A DNA stretch of 44,180 nt from NCBI GenBank assembly GCA_023140775.1, contig JAGLLA010000011.1, positions 1 through 44,180 of the forward strand, in the 5' to 3' direction. Position 1 is the first letter of the stretch. Every line of letters starts with the position of its first letter. The notes below the pieces were generated by a model. It saw only the letters and a list, made by a program, of their open reading frames with translations, did no database searches and was not told the DNA's origin. The DNA is from Candidatus Parcubacteria bacterium (GTDB lineage Bacteria; Patescibacteriota; Minisyncoccia; JAHIHE01; JAGLIN01). Below are positions 25,177-31,989 of the stretch, in pieces. The translations under genes and the position numbers were made by a program.

Positions 25177-26148
25177 TTATATACTTTCCCAAGTCGAGGA
25201 TTCGACATTCACATCAATATTGGCGCGATTGTCTTTTATGATTCTTCTCACTTTTCCATTAAAAACAAATCCGTCGGTCATATCTGCGCTTTCAATGAAA
25301 GCTCCATAAAATTTGAAGGGGGCGATCTCTTGACTTCCCAGAATTGCAACTGGGTCAAATTTTTTCTTGAGCTCCATTTTTTCAGAATATATTTCAAATA
25401 ATTCCCAAAGATTTTTTTCTGTCTCTGTCTCTGGTTCAATGACATTTAATCCAAGGTCAGATGCTTCATCTCTGGTGATAGGGTAGCCATGAATACAAAT
25501 GTCACCAGTGATCTCGTTGACAATGTTGGCGATTTTTTCTTTGTCATTGATTGCATCAAAATGCATCAAGAGAAGTTTTTGAGTGATTTGTTTTGCCATC
25601 CTGGTAGCGCGATAAGCATTTCCAAGTGAAAGAGGATGGATCTTTGTGGTTAGATCTTCAAAGACATTAACCATCTGATCATCCTTGACGCCAGCTTTTT
25701 CTTTGGCAAGGAGAAAATAGGAATTCAGATCTTCTACGCTAATTTCCATTTTTTGATTTTTATTCAAAGGGTTTTCAGGATTAAAAGGATGTCCCGTAGA
25801 GGGATCAACTGGACTAAGTTCACCAAGTTTACCCATGACGATCTTGTCTGCTCCAATTGAAATCAAGGTGCCAGCACTATGAGCGCGATAGGGGATAAGC
25901 ATTTCAATTTCATCAGCATAACTTCTGATCAGCTTGATAAGTCTGATTGGAGTAATCATATCTCCACCTCTGGTGTATAGAAATAAACTGATCTTATTTT
26001 GTTTGCCAATCTTTTCTAAATGTTTGGCAAAGATCGGAATAATATCATCTGCCACTTTTGTGACGAATGGTTGTCTGTCGCCAGTGACATAAGTGATAAC
26101 TTTTGAATTCCGCTCTTTTTCAATTTTGCTTATTAAATTTTGAGTCAT
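25177..26148 (-). CDS. SDH-family Clp-fold serine protease
   Basis: A 323-residue protein. ISLFLYTRGGDMITPIRLI followed by PYRAHSAGTLISIGADKIVMG and GELSPVDPSTG is the crotonase/Clp-fold layout of the serine dehydrogenase proteinase family. Ser91 in HSAGT is the expected nucleophile, with the preceding GGD loop as oxyanion site. Typical relatives carry an N-terminal membrane helix; here the N-terminus (MTQNLISKIEKERNSK) is hydrophilic, so it is probably cytosolic. The natural substrate of the family is poorly known. Monocistronic and facing uppP. Confidence 0.8.
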   Translation of the reverse strand: MTQNLISKIEKERNSKVITYVTGDRQPFVTKVADDIIPIFAKHLEKIGKQNKISLFLYTRGGDMITPIRLIKLIRSYADEIEMLIPYRAHSAGTLISIGADKIVMGKLGELSPVDPSTGHPFNPENPLNKNQKMEISVEDLNSYFLLAKEKAGVKDDQMVNVFEDLTTKIHPLSLGNAYRATRMAKQITQKLLLMHFDAINDKEKIANIVNEITGDICIHGYPITRDEASDLGLNVIEPETETEKNLWELFEIYSEKMELKKKFDPVAILGSQEIAPFKFYGAFIESADMTDGFVFNGKVRRIIKDNRANIDVNVESSTWESI

Positions 26149-26197
26149 ATGTTTTTAGTTATTATTAAATTTTATAAATAAAATTTGTCATCCTGAA

Positions 26198-26236
26198 CAA
26201 TGTCATGCTGAATTTATTTCAGTATTGATTCAGGAT
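26198..26236 (+). repeat. 39-base inverted repeat, left arm
   Basis: Reverse complement of 26591-26629 with two mismatches. It begins CAATGTCATGCTGAA and ends TTCAGGAT. It contains internal symmetry (CTGAAtttatTTCAG). A related shorter palindrome, ATTCTGAATTTATTTCAGAAT-like, lies at 26507-26535. Confidence 0.75.
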
Positions 26237-26370
26237 CTTTTATCGATAATAAGTTAGGCTGTTTTATTAATTACATTACTGCAATTAACCTCCTATTCTT
26301 AATAACTTAACATTTTTAGACATAAATTGCAAAGTTTCGATTATATTAAAAAGAGAAATATGAATAATTA

Positions 26371-26410
26371 CTCCCTCCCTGATAAGGGAGGGGAGGGTTG
26401 GGGTGGGTTT
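26371..26410. repeat. G/C-rich palindromic intergenic element
   Basis: CTCCCTCC, a short AT loop, then GGGAGGGGAGG and a G-rich GGGGTGGG tail. The composition is unlike the surrounding DNA. It resembles the short dispersed GGGAGG repeats seen in many bacterial intergenic regions. Confidence 0.6.
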
Positions 26411-26590
26411 GAAATTTCGCAAAACAATAAATTACATCAAGTTTAGAAACCTTTTTTTATTCTATTTGATGTATTAAAGATTGTAAATATGCAAAAAATA
26501 TACTTTGTCATTCTGAATTTATTTCAGAATCTATCATCTGCTACCACTAATTTTGTGATTTATAGGTTAATATAACCTATACTCCAAAAG

Positions 26591-26629
26591 ATTCTGAATC
26601 AATACTGAAATATATTCAGCATGACATTG
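26591..26629 (-). repeat. 39-base inverted repeat, right arm
   Basis: Partner of 26198-26236. The two arms enclose about 350 bases that contain no plausible gene, a layout like a miniature mobile element, although no target-site duplication is obvious. Confidence 0.75.
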
Positions 26630-26771
26630 TTAATTTCTAATTCCATCATCCCACTGTCATTTTCGACAGAGCGATAGCGACGATAAATCTATACACTAGC
26701 TAAAACTCTTCACGATTTAAATAGTTTTTCAGCCCAAGATTGATGAGCCTTGGGCTTATAAACCCCTTAAT

Positions 26772-26788
26772 CCCCCTTGTTAGGGGGA
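26772..26788. repeat. C5/G5 hairpin element
   Basis: CCCCC-TTGTTA-GGGGG preceded by AAACCCCTTAAT. Another short compositionally distinct palindrome in the same intergenic stretch. The rest of 26149-26842 shows no gene. Confidence 0.55.
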
Positions 26789-26844
26789 AATAGTGAGACT
26801 TGTCTAGTTTACAGATCGAGATAAAAAAAATTTTAGATTATAAA

Positions 26845-27207
26845 AAAACAGGCCTTGATGCCTTTTTGGGATAATGAGAAATTGAGATTAAAAGAGGACG
26901 AAGTTGATGTATTATTTAAAGTTTACATCGACATATGCCTTGTTTCGTCCTCATTTGTTATTTTGTCATATGACACTTCCTTCATAGCTCTAGGCTATGA
27001 TTTTTTGCAATTGCGCAATTTGCGCTCTGCGGCCGGTGTACTGGTGATCAGAAATTGGTCTTATAATCTATTTTGCATTTTCTGAAATCTTTTGTATCTA
27101 TTTTCATTGTTACTTATTCCTCTCGAATCTAATACACCTTAGTGCAATTTTGTAGATTCTATATTTTAAAGTCCTGTCTTTCTAGCAAAAACTAGAAATC
27201 GACTTTA
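26845..27207 (-). ncRNA. Candidate structured RNA A (about 360 nt)
   Basis: On the minus strand TTGACA (27237-27242), a 17-base spacer ending TGA and TAGATT (27214-27219) predict a start near 27207. The transcript would carry several hairpins: TCTAG/CTAGA at 27181-27196, GAATCTA/TAGATTC at 27125-27159, CATAGC/GCTATG at 26983-26999, and a palindrome at 26964-26975. Near the 3' end is an 18-pair helix at 26894-26952 (GAGGACGAA and GTTGATGTA with their complements and an 11-base bulge). An intrinsic terminator with GGC/GCC stem and T-run follows at 26843-26868. The only ORF is 19 codons long (MKIDTKDFRKCKIDYKTNF) behind GAGAGGAA, so a leader peptide is possible. It does not match an RNA family I recognise. 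Confidence 0.5.
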
Positions 27208-27277
27208 CTAAATAATCTATCACGATATCGAAATCTTGTCAACCCCTATTCAGAAAAACTTATGCACATCACAAAAC

Positions 27278-27305
27278 TTTACATAATCAATAAAAGTACT
27301 AGAAT
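27278..27305 (+). promoter_or_regulatory. Predicted promoter of the phosphate cotransporter gene
   Basis: TTTACA at 27278-27283, a 16-base spacer containing AATAAAAGTA (27289-27298), and TAGAAT at 27300-27305. It is divergent from candidate RNA A, whose -35 lies about 35 bases away. Confidence 0.5.
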
Positions 27306-27367
27306 AAGGAATATGGTTGTGAATAGAAAATTATTTTGAATTTTTATAGGAAATAAAAAAAGTAATT

Positions 27368-28981
27368 ATGATCGAGATTGAGACAATATTTGAAATGTTT
27401 GGAGGATTGGCGATTTTGCTCTACGGAATTCATCTTTCAGGCGTTAGTTTGCAGAAGATCCTAGGATTTAGATTGGAGGAAATTCTCACAAAAACCAACG
27501 ATAATCCGATAAGAGGTCTGACGATCGGTACAGGGATCACGGCTGTGATTCAAAGCAGTGGTACGACCATCACAATGCTAGTTGGATTTATCAGCGCTGG
27601 TCTTTTGACTTTTGGTTCGGCAATACCTGTGATGCTGGGGGCAAACATTGGAAGCACAATTACAACCCAATTAGCATCCTTTCAGATCGGTGTATATGCT
27701 TTGCCAATTTTGACCGTGGGGGTTGTGATTCACATCTTTTCAAGCGGAAAAATAAGAAAGAATATTGGTGAAGCTCTTGTGGGCTTTAGTTTTTTGTTTC
27801 TTGGTATGAATTTTATTTTTTCTAGTGCTCATTCTTTGTCTCATGATACTTTGGCAGTAAATTTGATAAATTCTTTTTCTTCTACGCCATTTGTCTATAT
27901 ATTTGTACTGGCAATTTTAACGTTGATAATTCAAAGTAGTAGTGCTACGTCTGTCGTTGTTGTTGCCTTGGGATTGACGCAAGCCATCGATCTTCAAATT
28001 GCACTTTTTATGATCTTGGGAGTTAATCTCGGTTCTAGTTTGAAAGTTATTTACATAGGAGCAAAAAGAAGAGGTTTTTTAAGTGATCTCGCTATAACTC
28101 ACATATTGCTCAATGCTATAGGGGTGATTATATTTGTGATGTTCTTCAAATATTTTATTTATGTAGCAAGTATTACTTCTTCTGACACAGGAAGACAAAT
28201 TGCAAATGCTCATACAATATACAATCTTGTCACAGCGTTGATCGTCCTCCCCTTTGTTCCTTTTGTTGTGAAATTGATTAATAAATATGCCCCAAAAGGC
28301 GAAATAGGAGAGTTGAAATTTTCTTATCTAAGTCGAAAACTTCTTTATACTCCTTCGGTCGCGCTTAGGCAGGCTAATCGCGCCGTGGTTGAAATGGCAA
28401 ACAAGACTTCAGAAATGCTTGAAATGTCAAGAGTAATATTTTTTGAAAATAAAATAGAGTTGCTGGAAAAAGTTGAAAATTATGAAAATGATGTAGACGA
28501 AATGACCGGAAAAATTTCAGAATATATGTCTCAAATTTCCCAACAAAATTTAAGTAAAAAAGACTTAATGAAACTTTATAGTCTCATGCATTCTGTGACA
28601 GATCTTGAACATTTGTCTGATCATATTTTGGCAGTTTCTGAATTATTTGTGGAATTAAAAGATGAGGATATAGAGTTTTCTGAAAAAGCAGATCGCGAGC
28701 TTACCGCGATATTTGGTAAATTAAGAATTATGCAGAATTTGGTGACAAAAGCCCTGGAAGAAGATAATTTACATCTTGCTCATGAAATTATTAAGCATGA
28801 GAATAAGGTAGACGAAATTGTGAAAAAATCTTATAGTAATCACCTTGAAAGAATGAACAAGGGAGTATGTTCGCTGGAAAAGGGAAAATATTTTGCTGAA
28901 ATTCTGATGAATCTAGAGAGAATTGGAGATCATTCGGATAATATCGCCTATGCAGTAGTTGACAGGTTCCGGTATAAATAA
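27368..28981 (+). CDS. Na/Pi cotransporter with C-terminal PhoU-like domain
   Basis: A 537-residue protein. Residues 1-310 form the membrane part, with two inverted repeats each carrying the QSS motif of the NptA/PNaS family: AVIQSSGTTITMLVGFISAG and LIIQSSSATSVVVVALG. Residues about 340-537 are a cytosolic helical PhoU-like domain, with DLEHLSDHI and the late NLERIGDHSDNIAY motif. It probably imports phosphate with sodium, the PhoU part sensing or limiting transport. The fused form is common in bacteria. It is monocistronic between its promoter and a terminator near 29061. Confidence 0.9.
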   Translation: MIEIETIFEMFGGLAILLYGIHLSGVSLQKILGFRLEEILTKTNDNPIRGLTIGTGITAVIQSSGTTITMLVGFISAGLLTFGSAIPVMLGANIGSTITTQLASFQIGVYALPILTVGVVIHIFSSGKIRKNIGEALVGFSFLFLGMNFIFSSAHSLSHDTLAVNLINSFSSTPFVYIFVLAILTLIIQSSSATSVVVVALGLTQAIDLQIALFMILGVNLGSSLKVIYIGAKRRGFLSDLAITHILLNAIGVIIFVMFFKYFIYVASITSSDTGRQIANAHTIYNLVTALIVLPFVPFVVKLINKYAPKGEIGELKFSYLSRKLLYTPSVALRQANRAVVEMANKTSEMLEMSRVIFFENKIELLEKVENYENDVDEMTGKISEYMSQISQQNLSKKDLMKLYSLMHSVTDLEHLSDHILAVSELFVELKDEDIEFSEKADRELTAIFGKLRIMQNLVTKALEEDNLHLAHEIIKHENKVDEIVKKSYSNHLERMNKGVCSLEKGKYFAEILMNLERIGDHSDNIAYAVVDRFRYK

Positions 28982-29060
28982 AATCAGTAAAAATCTTGGA
29001 ATAAATAAAAGTGACATAAAGGTAATCAATACAAAAACAGGAGATTGATGTATAATGCTC

Positions 29061-29092
29061 TAGGAAAAGATATCCTAGGGTAATTTTTTTAT
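29061..29092 (+). terminator. Intrinsic terminator after the phosphate cotransporter
   Basis: CTAGGA pairs with TCCTAG across a short AT loop, followed by GGTAATTTTTTT. Confidence 0.65.
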
Positions 29093-29163
29093 GTGAATTA
29101 GGTTATTTTTAGGCTTTTTGTTTTTTTTGTGATAAAATAAAGGTATAATTATTTATTTTATGT

Positions 29164-30135
29164 ATGATCGGAAATTGGATAGATGTGATAATCGTGATAT
29201 ATTTGTTATTTTGTTTTATTAATGGCACAAAACAAAAATTGTTTTTTTTGATTATTAATATAATAAGTTTCATAGTTTCTTTTGGGTTATCCTTTTTCGC
29301 TTATTCGGTTTTAGCGTCTGTATTTTTGATTTATTTTGAATTGAGTGAAGTTTATGCAAATATCATCGGATTTTTTATTAGTATATTGTTTTTCAGGGTG
29401 ATTACTGTTTTTATTTTAAATAGAACAATAGATCGTAAATTATTTACAATACCTAAAATAAAAATAAGAAGATTTATTTATGGATTAATCGCTACCTTAT
29501 ACGGCATGATTGTAATCTTTCTGATGATGTCAATTGTTCATTCATTTTATTTGCCGAGTCTTTTTAGGTCTGAACTTGACTCTTCTGCTTTTGGGAGTTT
29601 TGTAAAAACTGACCCTATAGGTATAAATCAAGATTTTGAGAAAATATTTGGCGATATTATAATAGAGACAACAAACGATATAGAGGCTTTGATGGATGTG
29701 CAAGATGCTGAACCTCCAATCGAGCTGGGTTTTCAAGTCTTTGATTTGCGAATTGAGAATAATTTGGAAAATGAAATGCTTCTATTGGTGAATAAAGAAC
29801 GGGAGTTGAGAGGATTTAAACCTCTAGTTGTGGATGATAAATTACGCGATGTTGCTAGAAATTATGGAAAGGATATGTTTGAGAGAGGGTATTTTGGGCA
29901 TATTGATCTTGAAGGAAGGGGTCCAGCTGACCGTATGAATCTGGGAGGAGTATTATTCACTGCTTCTGGTGAGAATCTTGCCTTGCAACCAAATCTTTCT
30001 ATCGCTCATGATGGGTTGATGAAAAGCGATGATCATAGAAAAAATATTCTCCACTTCTATTTTCACAGAATTGGAATTGGTGTGATCAACGGCGGAGAAA
30101 AAGGGATGATTTTCGTGCAAAATTTCGCTGATTAA
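29164..30135 (+). CDS. CvpA-like membrane domain fused to a CAP (SCP) domain
   Basis: A 323-residue protein. Residues 1-140 hold four hydrophobic helices with the CvpA-type opening IDVIIVIYLLFCFINGTKQK. Residues about 195-323 form a CAP/SCP domain: LLLVNKERELRGFKPLVVDDKL, ARNYGKDMFERGYFGHID, ASGENLA, then SDDHRKNILHFYFHRIGIG. The His in GHID, the Glu in GEN and the His near HRKNIL are the usual CAP cavity residues. The CAP domain would face outside, tethered to the membrane. CAP proteins are often linked to envelope or peptidoglycan functions in bacteria. TATAAT at 29144-29149 lies 14 bases before the ATG. Confidence 0.85.
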   Translation: MIGNWIDVIIVIYLLFCFINGTKQKLFFLIINIISFIVSFGLSFFAYSVLASVFLIYFELSEVYANIIGFFISILFFRVITVFILNRTIDRKLFTIPKIKIRRFIYGLIATLYGMIVIFLMMSIVHSFYLPSLFRSELDSSAFGSFVKTDPIGINQDFEKIFGDIIIETTNDIEALMDVQDAEPPIELGFQVFDLRIENNLENEMLLLVNKERELRGFKPLVVDDKLRDVARNYGKDMFERGYFGHIDLEGRGPADRMNLGGVLFTASGENLALQPNLSIAHDGLMKSDDHRKNILHFYFHRIGIGVINGGEKGMIFVQNFAD

Positions 30136-30255
30136 GAAGTCTCTGAAAAACGCATTTTTTGTCATTTCTGAGAAGTTGGGAATCCAGGATTTAGTTCAAA
30201 AAATAAATAATCAGAAGAAAAACTTCTTTACTTATCAGGTCTTTTTTAAAAAAAT

Positions 30256-30363
30256 ATGAAAAAACATTCATCAAAAAAATGTATAAAAGGAAAAACTGCA
30301 TACAGGGTTTGTAGTACTTTCAGAAATAATTGTAAGAGAAAAACAATTAGAAAAAAAATATAG
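30256..30363 (+). CDS. Possible small basic Cys-containing peptide
   Basis: A 35-residue frame, rich in Lys and Arg, with three cysteines (KKCIKG, YRVCST, RNNCKR) and no acidic residues. It lies in the 352-base gap between the CAP and presenilin genes. There is no convincing ribosome-binding site. The composition is odd enough to keep, but chance is a real alternative in AT-rich DNA. The rest of the gap (30136-30487) shows no other feature. Confidence 0.25.
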   Translation: MKKHSSKKCIKGKTAYRVCSTFRNNCKRKTIRKKI

Positions 30364-30487
30364 AAGCACTTTGAATTATGTAATTATAATTTTTCATTTC
30401 ACGGAATTCGATAGCTGGCGAATCATTTTGAGAGACAATTTGATCGTGTTTTGTAATTTAAGGTAGTAATTAAATGTAACAGAGCCT

Positions 30488-31396
30488 ATGACAGACAGAA
30501 GAGATTTAAAATTAAATTTTTTAATTCAAATTATTATTGCTTTTTTGTTAACTGCTTTTTTTACGCTAGTCATCACGAATAGCATGATAACTGGAGATGT
30601 TTTTTATACAACAGAGCCCGTACAGTCTGTTTTCGTTCCTCCTCAAGCAGTCCCAGTGCAAGGAGCAAATTATCAATTTGCGCAAATTGATTTGTTCCAA
30701 TTTCTACTTTCTTTTTTTATTGCTACTTCTTTGATGCTTTTTTTTCTGAAGGCTTTTAGGGGGAAATTTCTTTTTGAATTCTTTTTTTCAGGTGCAATAA
30801 TTTTTGGAGCTCAGGGATTATTTGGAATTTTCTTTACGAAAGGAATTGCATTTTTTGCATCAGTGTTGATCGTTGTGATTCGATTTGTCTATCCAAGGAT
30901 ATGGACGCAAAATTTCATTATTATAATTGGAATGTCCGGAATTGCAGCCAGTCTCGGAACAGGTGTCAGTCCATTATTAGCTATAATAATACTTGTTCTG
31001 CTCTCGATATATGATGTAATCGCGGTATATAAAACTCGTCACATGGTTAAACTTTTTCAAGGTATGGCAAAAAGAGGAGCTGTTTTAGCAATTGTGATCC
31101 CCAAAAAACTTTCTTTGTGGTCTCGTAAATTTGATCTCATTAATTCGGAAAATAAAGATGAATTTATTTTTATTGGGACAGGGGATATTATTCTGCCATT
31201 ATTTTTTGCTGCTTCAACTTTTTTTCTGGGAGTCAAATTTTCAATTGCAATTATATTTGGGGCAATTATCGGATTTGTTGTCGATCATCTGATTTTTATC
31301 GTTCAAAAAGAGAAAAAACCAATACCAGCTCTTCCGGCAATAGCATTGTTCTCTATAGCTAGTTATTTGATTTCCTTATATTTATTCAATTCTTAG
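30488..31396 (+). CDS. Presenilin / signal-peptide-peptidase-type intramembrane aspartyl protease (PSH-like)
   Basis: A 302-residue protein with about nine membrane helices. All three family motifs are in order: YD (Tyr175-Asp176 in LLSIYDVIAVYKT), GxGD (Gly230-Thr231-Gly232-Asp233 in FIGTGDIILP) and PAL (Pro280-Ala281-Leu282 in IPALPAI). Asp176 and Asp233 would be the catalytic pair. The closest known group is the archaeal presenilin homologue family. It would cut transmembrane segments, for instance leftover signal peptides or membrane regulators. An extracytoplasmic loop of about 35 residues lies between helices 1 and 2. It is followed 39 bases later by a small membrane protein. Confidence 0.85.
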   Translation: MTDRRDLKLNFLIQIIIAFLLTAFFTLVITNSMITGDVFYTTEPVQSVFVPPQAVPVQGANYQFAQIDLFQFLLSFFIATSLMLFFLKAFRGKFLFEFFFSGAIIFGAQGLFGIFFTKGIAFFASVLIVVIRFVYPRIWTQNFIIIIGMSGIAASLGTGVSPLLAIIILVLLSIYDVIAVYKTRHMVKLFQGMAKRGAVLAIVIPKKLSLWSRKFDLINSENKDEFIFIGTGDIILPLFFAASTFFLGVKFSIAIIFGAIIGFVVDHLIFIVQKEKKPIPALPAIALFSIASYLISLYLFNS

Positions 31397-31435
31397 TCAT
31401 AATGTTCTAGTATTAATTTATAACAAAAAATATAA

Positions 31436-31864
31436 ATGTCAGATGAAAAAAGATTAAAGGTGATTATAAGAAGATTTTTTATCTTCCAAAAGTTTTTATT
31501 AAGTGGAATAAAATTATTATTTTCTAGGCCTTATTGGAAGAATAAAATAATAGTGAATTTGACAGTTTCGAGTTTATTTTTAAATTTTTCTTTATTAATT
31601 TATTTATTTTATAACCAGATAAATGGAAATTATCCAATAATTCTTCATTATAATTTCATTTTTGGTGATGATTATCGAGGAGACTATGAGCAGATCTATT
31701 TAATTTTTACAGTCGGATTAATTGTCATTATCATAAATTCAATTTTGGGTTATATTTTATATTTAAGAGAAAAATTAGCTTCTTATTTTCTTATGTTTAG
31801 CGCTTTCGTGGTGCAAGTATTTTTACTTGTTGCTGGATATTTAATCATTTCAATAAATTCATAA
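31436..31864 (+). CDS. Hypothetical membrane protein, three helices
   Basis: A 142-residue protein that I do not recognise. A basic N-terminus (about 1-38) precedes three hydrophobic helices at about 40-60, 88-107 and 115-138. A polar stretch between helices 1 and 2 contains HYNFIFGDDYRGDYEQIY. The NGNYPIILHYN phrase resembles small DUF1648-like membrane proteins, but the match is weak. It is the second gene after the presenilin-type protease and may be its partner or substrate; that is only positional inference. Confidence 0.6.
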   Translation: MSDEKRLKVIIRRFFIFQKFLLSGIKLLFSRPYWKNKIIVNLTVSSLFLNFSLLIYLFYNQINGNYPIILHYNFIFGDDYRGDYEQIYLIFTVGLIVIIINSILGYILYLREKLASYFLMFSAFVVQVFLLVAGYLIISINS

Positions 31865-31881
31865 AATAACTGGATGTAAGA

Positions 31882-31911
31882 TCAATAATCGTCTATTAGG
31901 GCGATTATTGA
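31882..31911 (+). terminator. Hairpin after the small membrane protein
   Basis: TCAATAATCG pairs with CGATTATTGA around a ten-base loop. Only a modest T-rich stretch follows (GGGTTTTGTT), so termination may be partial. Confidence 0.45.
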
Positions 31912-31928
31912 TTGATAGGGTTTTGTTA

Positions 31929-31957
31929 TTGGCAAAATAATAAAAGTAGATTAAGAT
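31929..31957 (+). promoter_or_regulatory. Predicted uvrA promoter
   Basis: TTGGCA at 31929-31934, a 17-base spacer containing AATAAAAGTA (31939-31948), and TAAGAT at 31952-31957. No LexA-type operator is obvious. Confidence 0.5.
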
Positions 31958-31989
31958 TATAAAGCAGTATATGTTAATTATTTTTAAAT

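Noticed and set aside
26855-27085. 76-codon plus-strand ORF across the repeat-flanking intergenic region
   Set aside because: It runs antisense through the hairpins of candidate RNA A. Its composition is arbitrary, and there is no start signal or domain.
26149-27360. Complete insertion sequence in the repeat region
   Set aside because: Inverted repeats are present but no transposase reading frame lies between them.
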